Shown piece after piece: positions 6,943 through 15,731 of a DNA stretch of 64,000 nt. The notes beneath the pieces are model-generated. The model saw only the letters and a program-made list of their open reading frames with translations, was not told where the DNA came from and ran no database searches. Position 1 is the stretch's first letter, and the number at the start of each line of letters is the position of its first letter. The stretch is from Dawidia cretensis (lineage in GTDB: Bacteria > Bacteroidota > Bacteroidia > Cytophagales > Cyclobacteriaceae). The stretch is from the NCBI RefSeq assembly GCF_018598175.1, contig NZ_JAHESE010000018.1, forward strand, positions 62,001 to 126,000, written 5' to 3'. The position numbers were made by a program, and so were the translations under genes.

Positions 6943-9579
6943 ATGGCACAAACATCCCCGCCCAAATGGCCCAACCGTTTCCTGGAGTGGTACTGCAATC
7001 CCACCCTGCTGGAAGAGATCCAGGGCGATGCGTACGAAATGTATTTCCGCACGCGGAAGATGCACAGCCGTGTCCTGGCCGATCTGCAGTTTACGTGGAA
7101 CATCCTCCGCTTCTTCCGCTGGTCTAATATCAAACGTTCACGAACCTCATCCCCCTCCTCGCTTATGATGCTGCACAATTACTTCTCGGTATTTAAAAGA
7201 GGCTTCATCAAACAGAAAGGATATTCCTTTCTCAACATCTTCGGGTTGGGCATTGGCATTGCCTGTTTTATCCTGATCAGCCTCTACATCCACGACGAGT
7301 ATAGCTTTGATCGGATGCACAGCAAGGCCGATCGGATCTATCGCATACACGAAATCTTCGAGTCGGACGGCATCGGCGAGCGCTCGGCGAGTCAGCCGTT
7401 TCCGGTGGCCGAAGCGTTGCTGAACGACTACGATGCACAGATAGAGCAAGCCGTGCGTTTCTATAACTTTCAGGCTCCCACGCTGGCTGTAGCGACGATC
7501 GACGATAAAAACAAAAAAGAATTTAACGAGACGCGGCTGTTCTTTACGGAACCGTCCTTCTTTGATGTATTCGACTTTCCGTTGGTCAAAGGCAATCGTA
7601 AAACGGCCTTGCACGACACGCACACGATGGTACTGACCGAAAGCGCGGCGCGCAAATATTTCGGGGACGAAGACCCGGTTGGAAAGTATCTGAAATTTCA
7701 GGGCAACACCAACCTGCTCATCATCGGCGTACTAAAAGATATCCCGCCCAACACACACTTCCAATTCGACTTTCTCGTGTCCTTTGAGACGCTCAAATCA
7801 TTTTACGAAGGGCACTTGCCCCCGAGCTGGTATTGGAATCCATGCTGGACATACTTACTCCTAAAAGACCCCGGTTCCGTACATACGCTGCACACCGCGA
7901 TGCCGGCCTTTGTACAAAAATATTTCCCCAACATGGTGCGTAACGACGTCACGATGGAGTTCATGGCGCTGGCAGACATTCACCTGCACTCGCACATGGA
8001 CTACGAGATCCAGCCCAACAGCCGCGAGTCCACCATCTACATCTTTGGTTCCATTGCCGTGTTTGTACTGCTCATCGCCTGCATCAACTTCATCAACCTC
8101 AGTACAGCACGCGCGGCCAAGCGCGCCAAGGAAGTGGGCATGCGTAAAACGCTGGGCAGTCCACGCGGCCAATTGGTCACGCAGTTCTTAATGGAATCGA
8201 TCCTGTTGTGTTTGTTGGCGGCAATGCTCGCCGTAGCGCTGGTCGTTATTGCGCTACCCTTCTTTAATACCTTTGCCGAAAAAGCGATTTTCACACACAC
8301 GCTGCTGGAGCCATTCTACCTGGCGTTGCTATTGGGTCTGCCGCTGGGCGTCGGCATACTGGCCGGCCTGTACCCGGCTGTGGTATTATCATCATTTTTG
8401 CCGATCACCGCGCTGAAGGCCAACGTAAGCCGGGAGAAGGGTGCTATATTTCGCAAAGCACTGGTGACGTTGCAATTTACACTGTCAATCATGCTGCTGA
8501 TCGGCACCGGTGTAGCAATCGATCAGCTCAATATGCTGCAAAAAAGCGACACCGGCTTTGCACGCGAGAATGTGATCATGGTGCCCGTCATGCTTACGCC
8601 CGTCGCCGAAAAGTATGAAGCCCTGCGGACCGAGTTCCGTCGAAACGCGAATGTGGTCAGCGTTACTGCCATGGAAGAAATACTCGGCTCTAAACATCAG
8701 GTAGGTAATTTTATATTCGAGGGCATGCCCGAGTCCAAACCGTTTCCCCGGATGAACGTGCGGCACGACTTCCTCAAAACATTCGACATACCCATCGTCG
8801 CGGGCCGCGACTATTCGGAAGACGTCGGCACGGACGACACGCTCTCGTTGCTGGTCAACGAAACGCTGGTGAAACAAATGGGATGGGGCTCCAACGAAGC
8901 GGCTGTCGGCAAGAAATTCGGTACCCGCCCCAACCGTACCATCATCGGCGTGGTCAAAGACTTCAACTTTGCCTCGCGGCATCAATCCATCCGCCCCCTG
9001 GTCATGGACCTCAATCTCAACAGTCAGGCGTTCCAGATCTTTATGAAATACATGGCCGTTCGTATAACCGGCAACCAGGTGCCCGAGACCATTGCCTCCC
9101 TGGAGCAACAATGGAAAGCCCAGATACCCGGCTGGCCGTTCGAGTATTTCTTTCTCGACAGCAACCTGGAGAAATTATACCACGCCGAAAACAAAATGAG
9201 CAAGATTACGCTGATCTTTTCAGGCCTCTCCATGCTGGTCGCGTGCCTGGGTCTGTTTGGCTTGTCCACCTTTACGGCCGAGCAGCGTAAAAAAGAAATG
9301 AGCATCCGCAAGGTAATGGGAAGCTCCAATACGCAAATCTTTCTACTATTTTCGAAGGGGTTCTTCAGCCTCATCCTGTTGGCTAATGTATTGGCCTTCC
9401 CGCTGGCGTGGTTCCTGCTGAAACAGTGGCTCGCGGGATTTGCCTACCAGGTAAACATTGATTTCAGTTTATTTGTACTGGCCGGAGTCGCGGCGGCGGC
9501 GATTGCCTTTATCACCATTGGCTACCAGGCCTGGCGTGCCGCGCACAGCAACCCGGCCGAAGTATTAAAGAATGAATAA
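6943..9579 (+). CDS. MacB/FtsX-type ABC permease with permease prefix domain
   Basis: An 878-residue inner-membrane permease. Residues 1-60 (SPPKWPNRFLEWYCNP, EEIQGDAYEMY) match the short cytosolic 'permease prefix domain 2' that occurs where a PadR gene is adjacent. The rest has the duplicated plan of this family: transmembrane helix (FLNIFGLGIGIACFILISLYI), periplasmic MacB-like domain, three helices with the FtsX signature, then a second copy ending WRAAHSNPAEVLKNE. No ATPase is encoded nearby. The start at 6943 (MAQTSPPKW) is preferred over 6904, which lies inside the inverted repeat. By analogy such proteins handle peptides, lipids or lipoproteins at the envelope; the substrate is unknown. 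Confidence 0.9.
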   Translation: MAQTSPPKWPNRFLEWYCNPTLLEEIQGDAYEMYFRTRKMHSRVLADLQFTWNILRFFRWSNIKRSRTSSPSSLMMLHNYFSVFKRGFIKQKGYSFLNIFGLGIGIACFILISLYIHDEYSFDRMHSKADRIYRIHEIFESDGIGERSASQPFPVAEALLNDYDAQIEQAVRFYNFQAPTLAVATIDDKNKKEFNETRLFFTEPSFFDVFDFPLVKGNRKTALHDTHTMVLTESAARKYFGDEDPVGKYLKFQGNTNLLIIGVLKDIPPNTHFQFDFLVSFETLKSFYEGHLPPSWYWNPCWTYLLLKDPGSVHTLHTAMPAFVQKYFPNMVRNDVTMEFMALADIHLHSHMDYEIQPNSRESTIYIFGSIAVFVLLIACINFINLSTARAAKRAKEVGMRKTLGSPRGQLVTQFLMESILLCLLAAMLAVALVVIALPFFNTFAEKAIFTHTLLEPFYLALLLGLPLGVGILAGLYPAVVLSSFLPITALKANVSREKGAIFRKALVTLQFTLSIMLLIGTGVAIDQLNMLQKSDTGFARENVIMVPVMLTPVAEKYEALRTEFRRNANVVSVTAMEEILGSKHQVGNFIFEGMPESKPFPRMNVRHDFLKTFDIPIVAGRDYSEDVGTDDTLSLLVNETLVKQMGWGSNEAAVGKKFGTRPNRTIIGVVKDFNFASRHQSIRPLVMDLNLNSQAFQIFMKYMAVRITGNQVPETIASLEQQWKAQIPGWPFEYFFLDSNLEKLYHAENKMSKITLIFSGLSMLVACLGLFGLSTFTAEQRKKEMSIRKVMGSSNTQIFLLFSKGFFSLILLANVLAFPLAWFLLKQWLAGFAYQVNIDFSLFVLAGVAAAAIAFITIGYQAWRAAHSNPAEVLKNE

Positions 9580-9600
9580 AGCCCCGAAGTATATACGATC

Positions 9601-9939
9601 ATGAAAGGAACTTACATCGGCGAACTCGAAGAACTGATCCTGCTAACCGTCGGCATCCTATACAAACAAGCCTATGGCGTAGCCGTCATGGACGAGATCG
9701 AGCGCCAGACCGGCCGCAGCCTCAACATCAGCGCCGTCCACGCCGTCCTGAAACGCCTCGAAGAAAAAGGCCTCGTCACCTCCCAAATGAGCGACCCCAC
9801 CCAGGAACGCGGCGGGCGTAGAAAACGCATCTTCTTTCTGACCGCCACCGGCAAGAAAGAACTCGAAGAAGCAAATACCTTACGGAACCAGTTGTTCAAT
9901 CAGATTCCGAAGGTGGCGTTGCAATTTAAGATGGCGTAA
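9601..9939 (+). CDS. PadR-family transcriptional regulator
   Basis: A 112-residue winged-helix repressor of the short PadR type. The sequence runs GELEELILLTVGILYKQAYG, then the recognition region ISAVHAVLKRLEEKGLV, and the wing TQERGGRRKRIFFLTATGKKEL, all typical. It begins 21 bases after the permease stop codon on the same strand, so it is co-transcribed with it. In Cytophagales the two proteins recur as neighbours, and the prefix domain of the permease may be the partner that passes an envelope signal to PadR. The likely target is the inverted repeat upstream of the permease. Confidence 0.94.
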   Translation: MKGTYIGELEELILLTVGILYKQAYGVAVMDEIERQTGRSLNISAVHAVLKRLEEKGLVTSQMSDPTQERGGRRKRIFFLTATGKKELEEANTLRNQLFNQIPKVALQFKMA

Positions 9940-9950
9940 AGTATCTGGCG

Positions 9951-10078
9951 CGAGTCTTCTGACCGAAGGGGAGGCGACTCGTACTTACCGCTGATGGGAG
10001 TCTTCAAACTCCCATTGGCGCAGGCACAAGTGACACGCCTACTCCGTCAACTGGCGGATTGGCGCAACATTTGCGCCA
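9951..10078. repeat. Cluster of three stem-loops between convergent genes
   Basis: Three inverted repeats follow each other: CGAGTC/GACTCG (9951-9956 with 9976-9981), ATGGGAGT/ACTCCCAT (9994-10001 with 10008-10015, loop of six) and TGGCGCAA/TTGCGCCA (10060-10067 with 10071-10078, loop CAT). They fill the 168-base gap between padR and the convergent collagen-like gene. The dense pairing, shared GGCGC cores and lack of a T tract suggest a dispersed intergenic repeat that may also stop transcription from both sides. Confidence 0.55.
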
Positions 10079-10107
10079 GATTCCGGGAGGCTCATATCCA
10101 CCGCTAA

Positions 10108-10707
10108 CTAATCTGCCAGGTTCAAATAAGCCTTTACTTCCGAATAATTATTCCAGTTTATCGACTCTGTTTGTCTGGCTGCTACAGTGCCCGGAATGAT
10201 AACATAACGATACTGCAAGAAAACGAGGCCGTTCTCGTCCGAATACGAAGAAGCATCCCGATTGGAATACAGTTGAATGGCCCGCGTAAGCAACGTAGCC
10301 TGTACGAATGAACCGTTTTTGAATGTATAGGGCAGCATAGCCACAACGGGCTCTACGACTGCGCCCAAATTGACATATACCCGCACATCGCCACTGTTTA
10401 TTATCGCATCGGTAAGCGCAGGAGCATCAATCAATGAAACATAGCCAGCCGGCTCGCCGCCATCTGGAAAGAATTCAAGATTCAACCAATCTGAATAGAT
10501 AACGGAAGAATTTCCATCGGCGCCGTCTTCGCCCGTATCTCCCGTGTCCCCTTTATCGCCTTTATCCCCTTTATCTCCCTTATCACCTTTATCTCCTTGC
10601 TCTCCCTGTTCACCAGCGGGCCCGGGGTCGCCATCATTACCACAGGATGTGGCAAAACACAGCGCAGCCAATAGCAACAATACCGAAAACGATCTCATCA
10701 ATTTCAT
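10108..10707 (-). CDS. Lipoprotein with collagen-like repeats
   Basis: A 199-residue surface or periplasmic lipoprotein. The start at 10707 (MKLMRSFSVLLLLAALCFATSC) gives a good lipobox ending at Cys; the frame is open to 10734. Directly after the lipidated Cys comes a stretch of about 14 Gly-X-Y triplets (DGDPGPAGEQGEQGDKGDKG and on), rich in GDK and GDT, which should form a short charged collagen-like stalk. The C-terminal 135 residues are a beta-rich domain I do not recognise. A stalk-and-head layout is common in Bacteroidota collagen-like lipoproteins of unknown role. The triplets are nearly identical at DNA level and could vary in number by slippage. Confidence 0.8.
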   Translation of the reverse strand: MKLMRSFSVLLLLAALCFATSCGNDGDPGPAGEQGEQGDKGDKGDKGDKGDKGDTGDTGEDGADGNSSVIYSDWLNLEFFPDGGEPAGYVSLIDAPALTDAIINSGDVRVYVNLGAVVEPVVAMLPYTFKNGSFVQATLLTRAIQLYSNRDASSYSDENGLVFLQYRYVIIPGTVAARQTESINWNNYSEVKAYLNLAD

Positions 10708-10771
10708 GTCTTTTTTGTTTAAAAATATGGGCATATTGACGGCTATCGCCTTTAAGAAGCCGCCTAAATAT

Positions 10772-10802
10772 TAAAGATAGCAGAGGGTTGCGTATATCGC
10801 AA
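10772..10802 (-). promoter_or_regulatory. Promoter of the collagen-like lipoprotein
   Basis: On the minus strand TTG (10800-10802) is followed after 20 bases by TATCTTTA (10772-10779), one change from TAnnTTTG. Spacing equals that of the promoter at 21897-21927. It lies about 65 bases upstream of the start codon. Confidence 0.5.
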
Positions 10803-10935
10803 AAGTTAACGTATTCCCTAAAACCGTCCGCTAACGCACAGTATTACTCCAATCCGTTTTCAATAATAATTCGGTCTTCCCTGTAACCAACAGCAAAAAT
10901 TCAAGTATATTCCCCTATACCCACCCATTACACCT

Positions 10936-13320
10936 ATGCTCAAAAACTACTTCGTTGCCGCTATCCGCAACCTGTACAAAAACAAGGGGTTTTCCATTAT
11001 CAATATTCTGGGACTCTCCATTGGTCTGGCCTCGTTTGTGGTGATCGCCCTCTATGTATACCACGAGAGCAGCTTTGACCGCTATCACAAGAATGCAAAT
11101 CGCATTTACCGCATCGTGGAGAACTTAAAGACCGAAAATGAGCTGTTATTCCAGGCCGCGAGCTCGCCGCCGATGGGGCCTGCCTTGCAACGAGACTTTC
11201 CGGAAGTAGAGGCCTATGTGCGATTTGTCGGTGGCGACATGGTGGTACGACGCGGCGATGTGGTTTTCATAGAATCTTCATGCTTACTCGCTGATTCTAC
11301 GGTCTTCCAGGTATTCAGCTGGCCATTGATTGCCGGCGATGCGCGCACCGCGCTGACGGAACCGAAGAGTGTAGTATTAACCCGGGAGACCGCTATACGT
11401 TACTTCGGGAACGATGATCCCATCGGCCAAACATTGGACGTAGACGGCGATATGTGTAAAGTCACGGGTGTGATGGAAGATGTACCGGAGAACTCGCATT
11501 TCCCATTCACCCTGCTGATGTCGTTCAGCTCGTGGAGCATCGATAATAAAAACGCCGAACGCACTGCCTGGTTCTGGAACAGCTTTAATACCTATCTCTT
11601 GTTGCGCGAAGGTGCCGATGTAACCGGCCTGCGCGCCAAGATGAAAGACTTCATCGAACGCAACGTCGAAAAGGGCGACATGTATTACGAGGACCTCCCG
11701 TTGCAGGCGCTGACCGACATATACATGAAAGAAACCCCACGCTCGTGGGAAAGGGGCAAACGCGGCAGCCTGAGCAACCTGTATATCCTCTCCTTCATCG
11801 GGCTGTTTATTCTGGTGATTGCCTGCTTCAATTATGTAAACCTGGCCACGGCGCGCGCGTCACGGCGGTTGAAAGAAGTAGGGCTACGCAAAGTATTGGG
11901 AGCGCATCGCCGCACACTGATCGCACAATTTCTCAGCGAGTCCCTGATCGTGAGCTTGCTTGCCACCGTCTTGGGCGTAGCCATCGGGTGGGCCGCGCTG
12001 CCATTGTTCAATACGCTGCTGGATACCACGCTGAGCCTGTCGATGGTACCGGTGCATTACATTGTTGGCGGCCTCGCTACGTTGACTGTGCTGCTGGGTA
12101 TTGTTTCGGGCATCTATCCGGCGCTGATCATTTCGGGGTTCTCGCCGCTGGAGATCTTCCGCCCTTCGCTGCGCGGTTTCTTCAGCCACCAGTTTTTCCG
12201 CCGCGTGCTGGTATCATTACAGTTTGTTATTTCGATCACACTGATCGCGGGTACGTTGCTGGTGTTTAGTCAGCTCGAGCTGGTCCGCACCCGCAGCCTG
12301 GGCTTTCGCAAAGATGCCACGTTGCTGGTGCGCCTGAATGGCAACAACGACATACGCGAGCGCATAGACGTCGTAAAAGATCAGTTTTCGAAACTTCCCG
12401 GCGTTGTTTCGGTTACCGCGTCCAACCGCGTTCCGGGTGAAGCCACAACCAACCTCTTCGGACAATTGGAAACCAAAGAAGGCAACCTATCCCCTACCAA
12501 CATCAACACCAACTTTATCGACCACGACTTCCTGCCGGCGTATGGCATACCGGGGGTGACCGGCCGTAACTTCTCGCGCGACTTCCCTGCCGACGACACT
12601 ACCGCGTTTATCGTCAACGAAACCGCCATGAAAGACTTCGGCTGGACCCTGCAGACTGCCATTGGCAAACGGATCGAGCACAGCGGCAAGAAGGGTACAG
12701 TCATCGGCGTGTGCAAAGACTTTCACTACCGCTCCTTGCACCAAACCATCGAGCCATTGCTGCTCACCCTGCGACGCCAGGCATATAACACGATCTCCCT
12801 GAAAGTCCAATCGGAAAATACACCGGCGCTGGTATCGGACGTCGAGAAATTATGGAAGCAGATCGCGCCGGCCTATCCATTCACTTACTCCTTCCTGGAA
12901 GAAGACTATAACAACCTATACCAGGCCGATGCGCAGTTGGGCAAAGTAGCCAGCGTCTTTAGCGGCCTGGCCATCTTTGTAGGCTGCCTGGGACTGTTTG
13001 GCCTGACATCATTTGCCGTCGCCCGCCGTGTAAAAGAAATGAGCATCCGCAAAGTGTTGGGTGCCTCCGTGAGCCAAATCATCCTGATTCTCTCCCGCGA
13101 ATTCATTGGACTGATTGTGATCGCCTTTGCCGTCTCCATCCCGATTACGTATTACCTGGTATCGCGTTGGCTCATCAACTTCACCGAGCGCATCAGCATC
13201 GGCCCCACGAGCTTTATCATCGCCGGCGTATCGGTGTTAGCACTCGCCTGGTGTACGGTAAGCTTCCTCTCCTTCCGCGCAGCCACCACCAATCCCAGCG
13301 AAGCACTTCGGCAGGAATAA
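10936..13320 (+). CDS. MacB/FtsX-type ABC permease
   Basis: A 794-residue permease with the same duplicated plan as the other two in the window but without a prefix domain: it begins MLKNYFVAAIRNLYKNKGF, then transmembrane helix 1 (IINILGLSIGLASFVVIALYV), a periplasmic MacB-like domain with YRIVE and TRETAIRYFGNDDPIG, FtsX helices (ASRRLKEVGLRKVLGAHR), and a second copy (VKEMSIRKVLGASVSQI), ending NPSEALRQE. The conserved EVGLRKVLGA-type loops are where MacB/LolC-like permeases contact their ATPase, yet no ATPase gene lies nearby. It stands alone, divergent from the collagen-like lipoprotein gene; the substrate is unknown. Confidence 0.92.
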   Translation: MLKNYFVAAIRNLYKNKGFSIINILGLSIGLASFVVIALYVYHESSFDRYHKNANRIYRIVENLKTENELLFQAASSPPMGPALQRDFPEVEAYVRFVGGDMVVRRGDVVFIESSCLLADSTVFQVFSWPLIAGDARTALTEPKSVVLTRETAIRYFGNDDPIGQTLDVDGDMCKVTGVMEDVPENSHFPFTLLMSFSSWSIDNKNAERTAWFWNSFNTYLLLREGADVTGLRAKMKDFIERNVEKGDMYYEDLPLQALTDIYMKETPRSWERGKRGSLSNLYILSFIGLFILVIACFNYVNLATARASRRLKEVGLRKVLGAHRRTLIAQFLSESLIVSLLATVLGVAIGWAALPLFNTLLDTTLSLSMVPVHYIVGGLATLTVLLGIVSGIYPALIISGFSPLEIFRPSLRGFFSHQFFRRVLVSLQFVISITLIAGTLLVFSQLELVRTRSLGFRKDATLLVRLNGNNDIRERIDVVKDQFSKLPGVVSVTASNRVPGEATTNLFGQLETKEGNLSPTNINTNFIDHDFLPAYGIPGVTGRNFSRDFPADDTTAFIVNETAMKDFGWTLQTAIGKRIEHSGKKGTVIGVCKDFHYRSLHQTIEPLLLTLRRQAYNTISLKVQSENTPALVSDVEKLWKQIAPAYPFTYSFLEEDYNNLYQADAQLGKVASVFSGLAIFVGCLGLFGLTSFAVARRVKEMSIRKVLGASVSQIILILSREFIGLIVIAFAVSIPITYYLVSRWLINFTERISIGPTSFIIAGVSVLALAWCTVSFLSFRAATTNPSEALRQE

Positions 13321-13394
13321 CGTTATAAACCAAAGGGTGCCCGGCCGGCTTTCAGTCTGGCCTGGCAACCTTTCCAGAAAGTCTGAAATAGTAG

Positions 13395-13420
13395 TATATT
13401 TCCAACCTTCCGGAAATATA
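13395..13420. promoter_or_regulatory. 9-bp inverted repeat before AraC gene
   Basis: TATATTTCC (13395-13403) and GGAAATATA (13412-13420) are perfect inverse copies with an 8-base spacer. The left arm includes TATATTTC, one change from the TAnnTTTG element, and the whole ends 19 bases before the start codon at 13440. This is a good candidate operator, perhaps for autoregulation. Confidence 0.5.
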
Positions 13421-13439
13421 TTCCCGGATTCCCCAACAC

Positions 13440-14300
13440 ATGGAGCCTGCGTTACCGGTCATTCAATCGTATGTGCCCACCGGGCCGCTCAAAGAGCTTG
13501 TGTACGTGATCCTATACTTACGCGGGCTGGGCACAGGGCTGGCGTTGCAGCGGGTATACCAAAATATCATTATCAACGTCGGTGGCAATTTTCACACCTC
13601 CAGTCCTTTTGAAGACGACATACCAAGAGAAAACAAGGCAACGGTTTGGATCAACGGCAAACATCAGACACCGTTTTATCTCGGCCACGACGGTACACCG
13701 GAGTTTTATGTCCTGGCGGTAAAACACGGTATGCTGCCTTTTTTTACTTCCGTACCTGTCCGTGATACCAACGAAACGGCACTGCCGGCAGAGGCGTGGG
13801 GTCCGACGTCGCTTACCGCGTTGCAGCAAGAACTGCAAATGCGTAATGACGTCGCAGCCAACTTCGTCGCCATCGAACGTCATTTTACCCGTGAAGCGCA
13901 AAAACCCTTCGCGGACGTACTGAAAAAAATAACCTTTCTGGCCGACGCGTTGCCGACCCATACGGTAACACAACTATGCCATGCCACCGGCTATACCCGT
14001 AAACGCCTGTGGCAGGAAGTACTAAAACACTTTGGCTCGCCGGTAAAGGAAATGCAGGGCATTATCCGGTTTGACCATCACCTGAAGGCCATATCGCAAA
14101 ATACGCAGCAAGACCTCGGCACATTGCACACCTTCTACGACCAGGCACATTTCATCAACGACTTCAAAAGCCGCACGCGGCTAACCCCCAACCAATACCG
14201 GCTACTGTGTAACCGGTATCCCCAAACCCGGCGTCACCCCAACTTCATTGATATTGCCAAGGAAACATTTTTACAATTTTATCGCACCGGCACGTTTTAG
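13440..14300 (+). CDS. AraC-family transcriptional regulator
   Basis: A 286-residue regulator. The N-terminal part (to about residue 165) starts PVIQSYVPTGPLKELVYVIL and looks like the effector-binding domain seen in AraC proteins that begin with a YxPSxxL-type motif. The C-terminal half carries two helix-turn-helix units: VTQLCHATGYTRKRLWQEV and, after GSPVKEMQGIIRFDHHL, DLGTLHTFYDQAHFINDFKS followed by LTPNQYR. The second unit has YDQAHF where DQSHF is typical, so DNA binding should be intact. The effector is unknown. A likely promoter for the next gene overlaps the stop codon. Confidence 0.87.
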   Translation: MEPALPVIQSYVPTGPLKELVYVILYLRGLGTGLALQRVYQNIIINVGGNFHTSSPFEDDIPRENKATVWINGKHQTPFYLGHDGTPEFYVLAVKHGMLPFFTSVPVRDTNETALPAEAWGPTSLTALQQELQMRNDVAANFVAIERHFTREAQKPFADVLKKITFLADALPTHTVTQLCHATGYTRKRLWQEVLKHFGSPVKEMQGIIRFDHHLKAISQNTQQDLGTLHTFYDQAHFINDFKSRTRLTPNQYRLLCNRYPQTRRHPNFIDIAKETFLQFYRTGTF

Positions 14301-14305
14301 CTTTG
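14298..14305 (+). promoter_or_regulatory. -7 promoter element TAGCTTTG
   Basis: A perfect TAnnTTTG element overlapping the stop codon of the AraC gene and lying 20 bases before the ATG at 14326, so the following gene can be transcribed on its own. No clear TTG is present at the expected upstream distance. Confidence 0.45.
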
Positions 14306-14325
14306 TCCGAACAAAAAACACGGTC

Positions 14326-14727
14326 ATGCAGAACATACTCTTCACTATTTTATTTCTCTATGCTATGAGCGCAGCCACATCTTCTACCGCACAAACCTTC
14401 GATGGCGTATGGATTCCCGTAAAACAAGAATTGAACGGGCAGCCTTTGCCGGCAGATTCCCAAAGCAAGCTCATCATACAGGGAGGCACGTATACATTTG
14501 AAACTTCCTATGCCACTGACCGGGGCGACTCAACCTACGGTGACGGCAAAATGGACATCTACAGCCGCGACGGCGCAAACAAAGGCAAACATTTTAAAGC
14601 GATCTATAAAATGGTGGACGACCAGCTAATCGTCTGCTACAACCTCGCCGGCGATCGCTATCCCGAAAACTTTGAAACGCAAGGCAACGCGCTATTTTTC
14701 CTGTGCGTATTCCAACGTCAACGTTAA
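14326..14727 (+). CDS. Secreted TIGR03067-like lipocalin-fold protein
   Basis: A 133-residue exported protein; the ATG at 14326 gives a signal peptide (MQNILFTILFLYAMSAATSS, cut near TAQ), whereas the open frame back to 14248 overlaps the AraC gene. The mature part matches the TIGR03067 pattern: FDGVWIPVKQELNGQPLP, LIIQGGTYTF, KHFKAIYKMVDDQLIVCYN, and a final hydrophobic strand ending in FQRQR. This family is a small antiparallel beta-barrel of unknown function. It sits between two AraC-type genes and is spaced only 17 bases from the second, suggesting a joint transcript. Confidence 0.75.
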   Translation: MQNILFTILFLYAMSAATSSTAQTFDGVWIPVKQELNGQPLPADSQSKLIIQGGTYTFETSYATDRGDSTYGDGKMDIYSRDGANKGKHFKAIYKMVDDQLIVCYNLAGDRYPENFETQGNALFFLCVFQRQR

Positions 14728-14744
14728 ATTTGCTATTTTGCCTC

Positions 14745-15731
14745 ATGCTCGGAAACGTTGTATTTGTTCTCAGTTGCCTGGGTATCGTACAAGCGCTCTT
14801 CCTGTGCGCCTACCTCTTCTCCCTGCGCGAAAAACGAGGCAATATCTTCCTGGCATGGCTACTCGTAGCGTTGATTCTCCTAACCAGCAAATCGGTTATT
14901 GATAATTACAGCTGGTTACCGTCATGGGTACGCGTGATAGGCATCTCCGGCAAACTGCTCGCAGGACCATTTCTCTGGCTATACGGCCAGGCACTATTCG
15001 AGAAAAAATATATTGGCCACCGCGCATATCTTCACATCATCCCCTTCGCGCTGGTCGCATTATTATGCTGGGCGATCCCGAACGGCGCCGATTTGCTCTC
15101 CTATGCCATCGCCACGTTGATTTTTTTGCACCTGGCCGTATACCTCGCCTTCTGCTGGCACTACATCACCACCCGTCTGCAAGGCGCGCGGTTAAAGCCC
15201 TGGTACCAAAACATCACGATCGGCGTCACCTGCATTTGGATAGTATATGCCGGAATCTTCACCGGCATTATTCCTGTCTACATCCTTGGCGCGGTGTTCT
15301 TCTCCTTCCTGATTTATATTTTCTCGTTTCTCTTACTAAAGCGGCATGTCTTTACGTTAGAGAAATACGGCAGTTCGCCAATGAGCCAAAGCGCGTCTAA
15401 ACAATTGCTGCAACAGGTAAAGGAGCTATTTGAAACGCAGCAAGTATATCTCGAGAACACCATTACCCTGAAGAGCATCGCCAACAGTTTATCTACAAGC
15501 CCCCGCGAGCTGTCGCAGGTTATAAATGAAGGTGCACAGATGAACTTTTCGGAATTCGTAAATCAGTACCGGATTGCAAAAGCGAAAGCGCTCCTGACTG
15601 ACCCACAGTATGGGCAAGAGAAGATTGAGACAATTGCCTATGACTGTGGCTTTGGCACCGTGACCTCCTTTAACATAGCGTTCAAATTGGCCACTCAAAT
15701 GACGCCGTCGCAGTATCGTAGGTCGGTTTGA
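14745..15731 (+). CDS. Membrane-anchored AraC-type regulator (7 TM plus HTH)
   Basis: A 328-residue protein with seven predicted transmembrane helices (residues about 5-200; for example LGIVQALFLCAYLFSL, VFFSFLIYIFSFLLL) joined by a short linker to an AraC DNA-binding domain (about 225-328: TLKSIANSLSTSPRELSQVI, then IETIAYDCGFGTVTSFNIAFK and MTPSQYR). This layout keeps the transcription factor in the inner membrane. The start at 14745 (MLGNVVF) is preferred over the GTG at 14703, because the latter lies inside the previous gene. TATTTTG stands six bases upstream of the ATG, so it may also have its own near-leaderless promoter. Confidence 0.86.
   Translation: MLGNVVFVLSCLGIVQALFLCAYLFSLREKRGNIFLAWLLVALILLTSKSVIDNYSWLPSWVRVIGISGKLLAGPFLWLYGQALFEKKYIGHRAYLHIIPFALVALLCWAIPNGADLLSYAIATLIFLHLAVYLAFCWHYITTRLQGARLKPWYQNITIGVTCIWIVYAGIFTGIIPVYILGAVFFSFLIYIFSFLLLKRHVFTLEKYGSSPMSQSASKQLLQQVKELFETQQVYLENTITLKSIANSLSTSPRELSQVINEGAQMNFSEFVNQYRIAKAKALLTDPQYGQEKIETIAYDCGFGTVTSFNIAFKLATQMTPSQYRRSV

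Noticed and set aside
10540-10610. Short regular repeats that could suggest a CRISPR array
   Set aside because: The period is nine bases or less and encodes Gly-X-Y triplets in a lipoprotein; there are no spacers.
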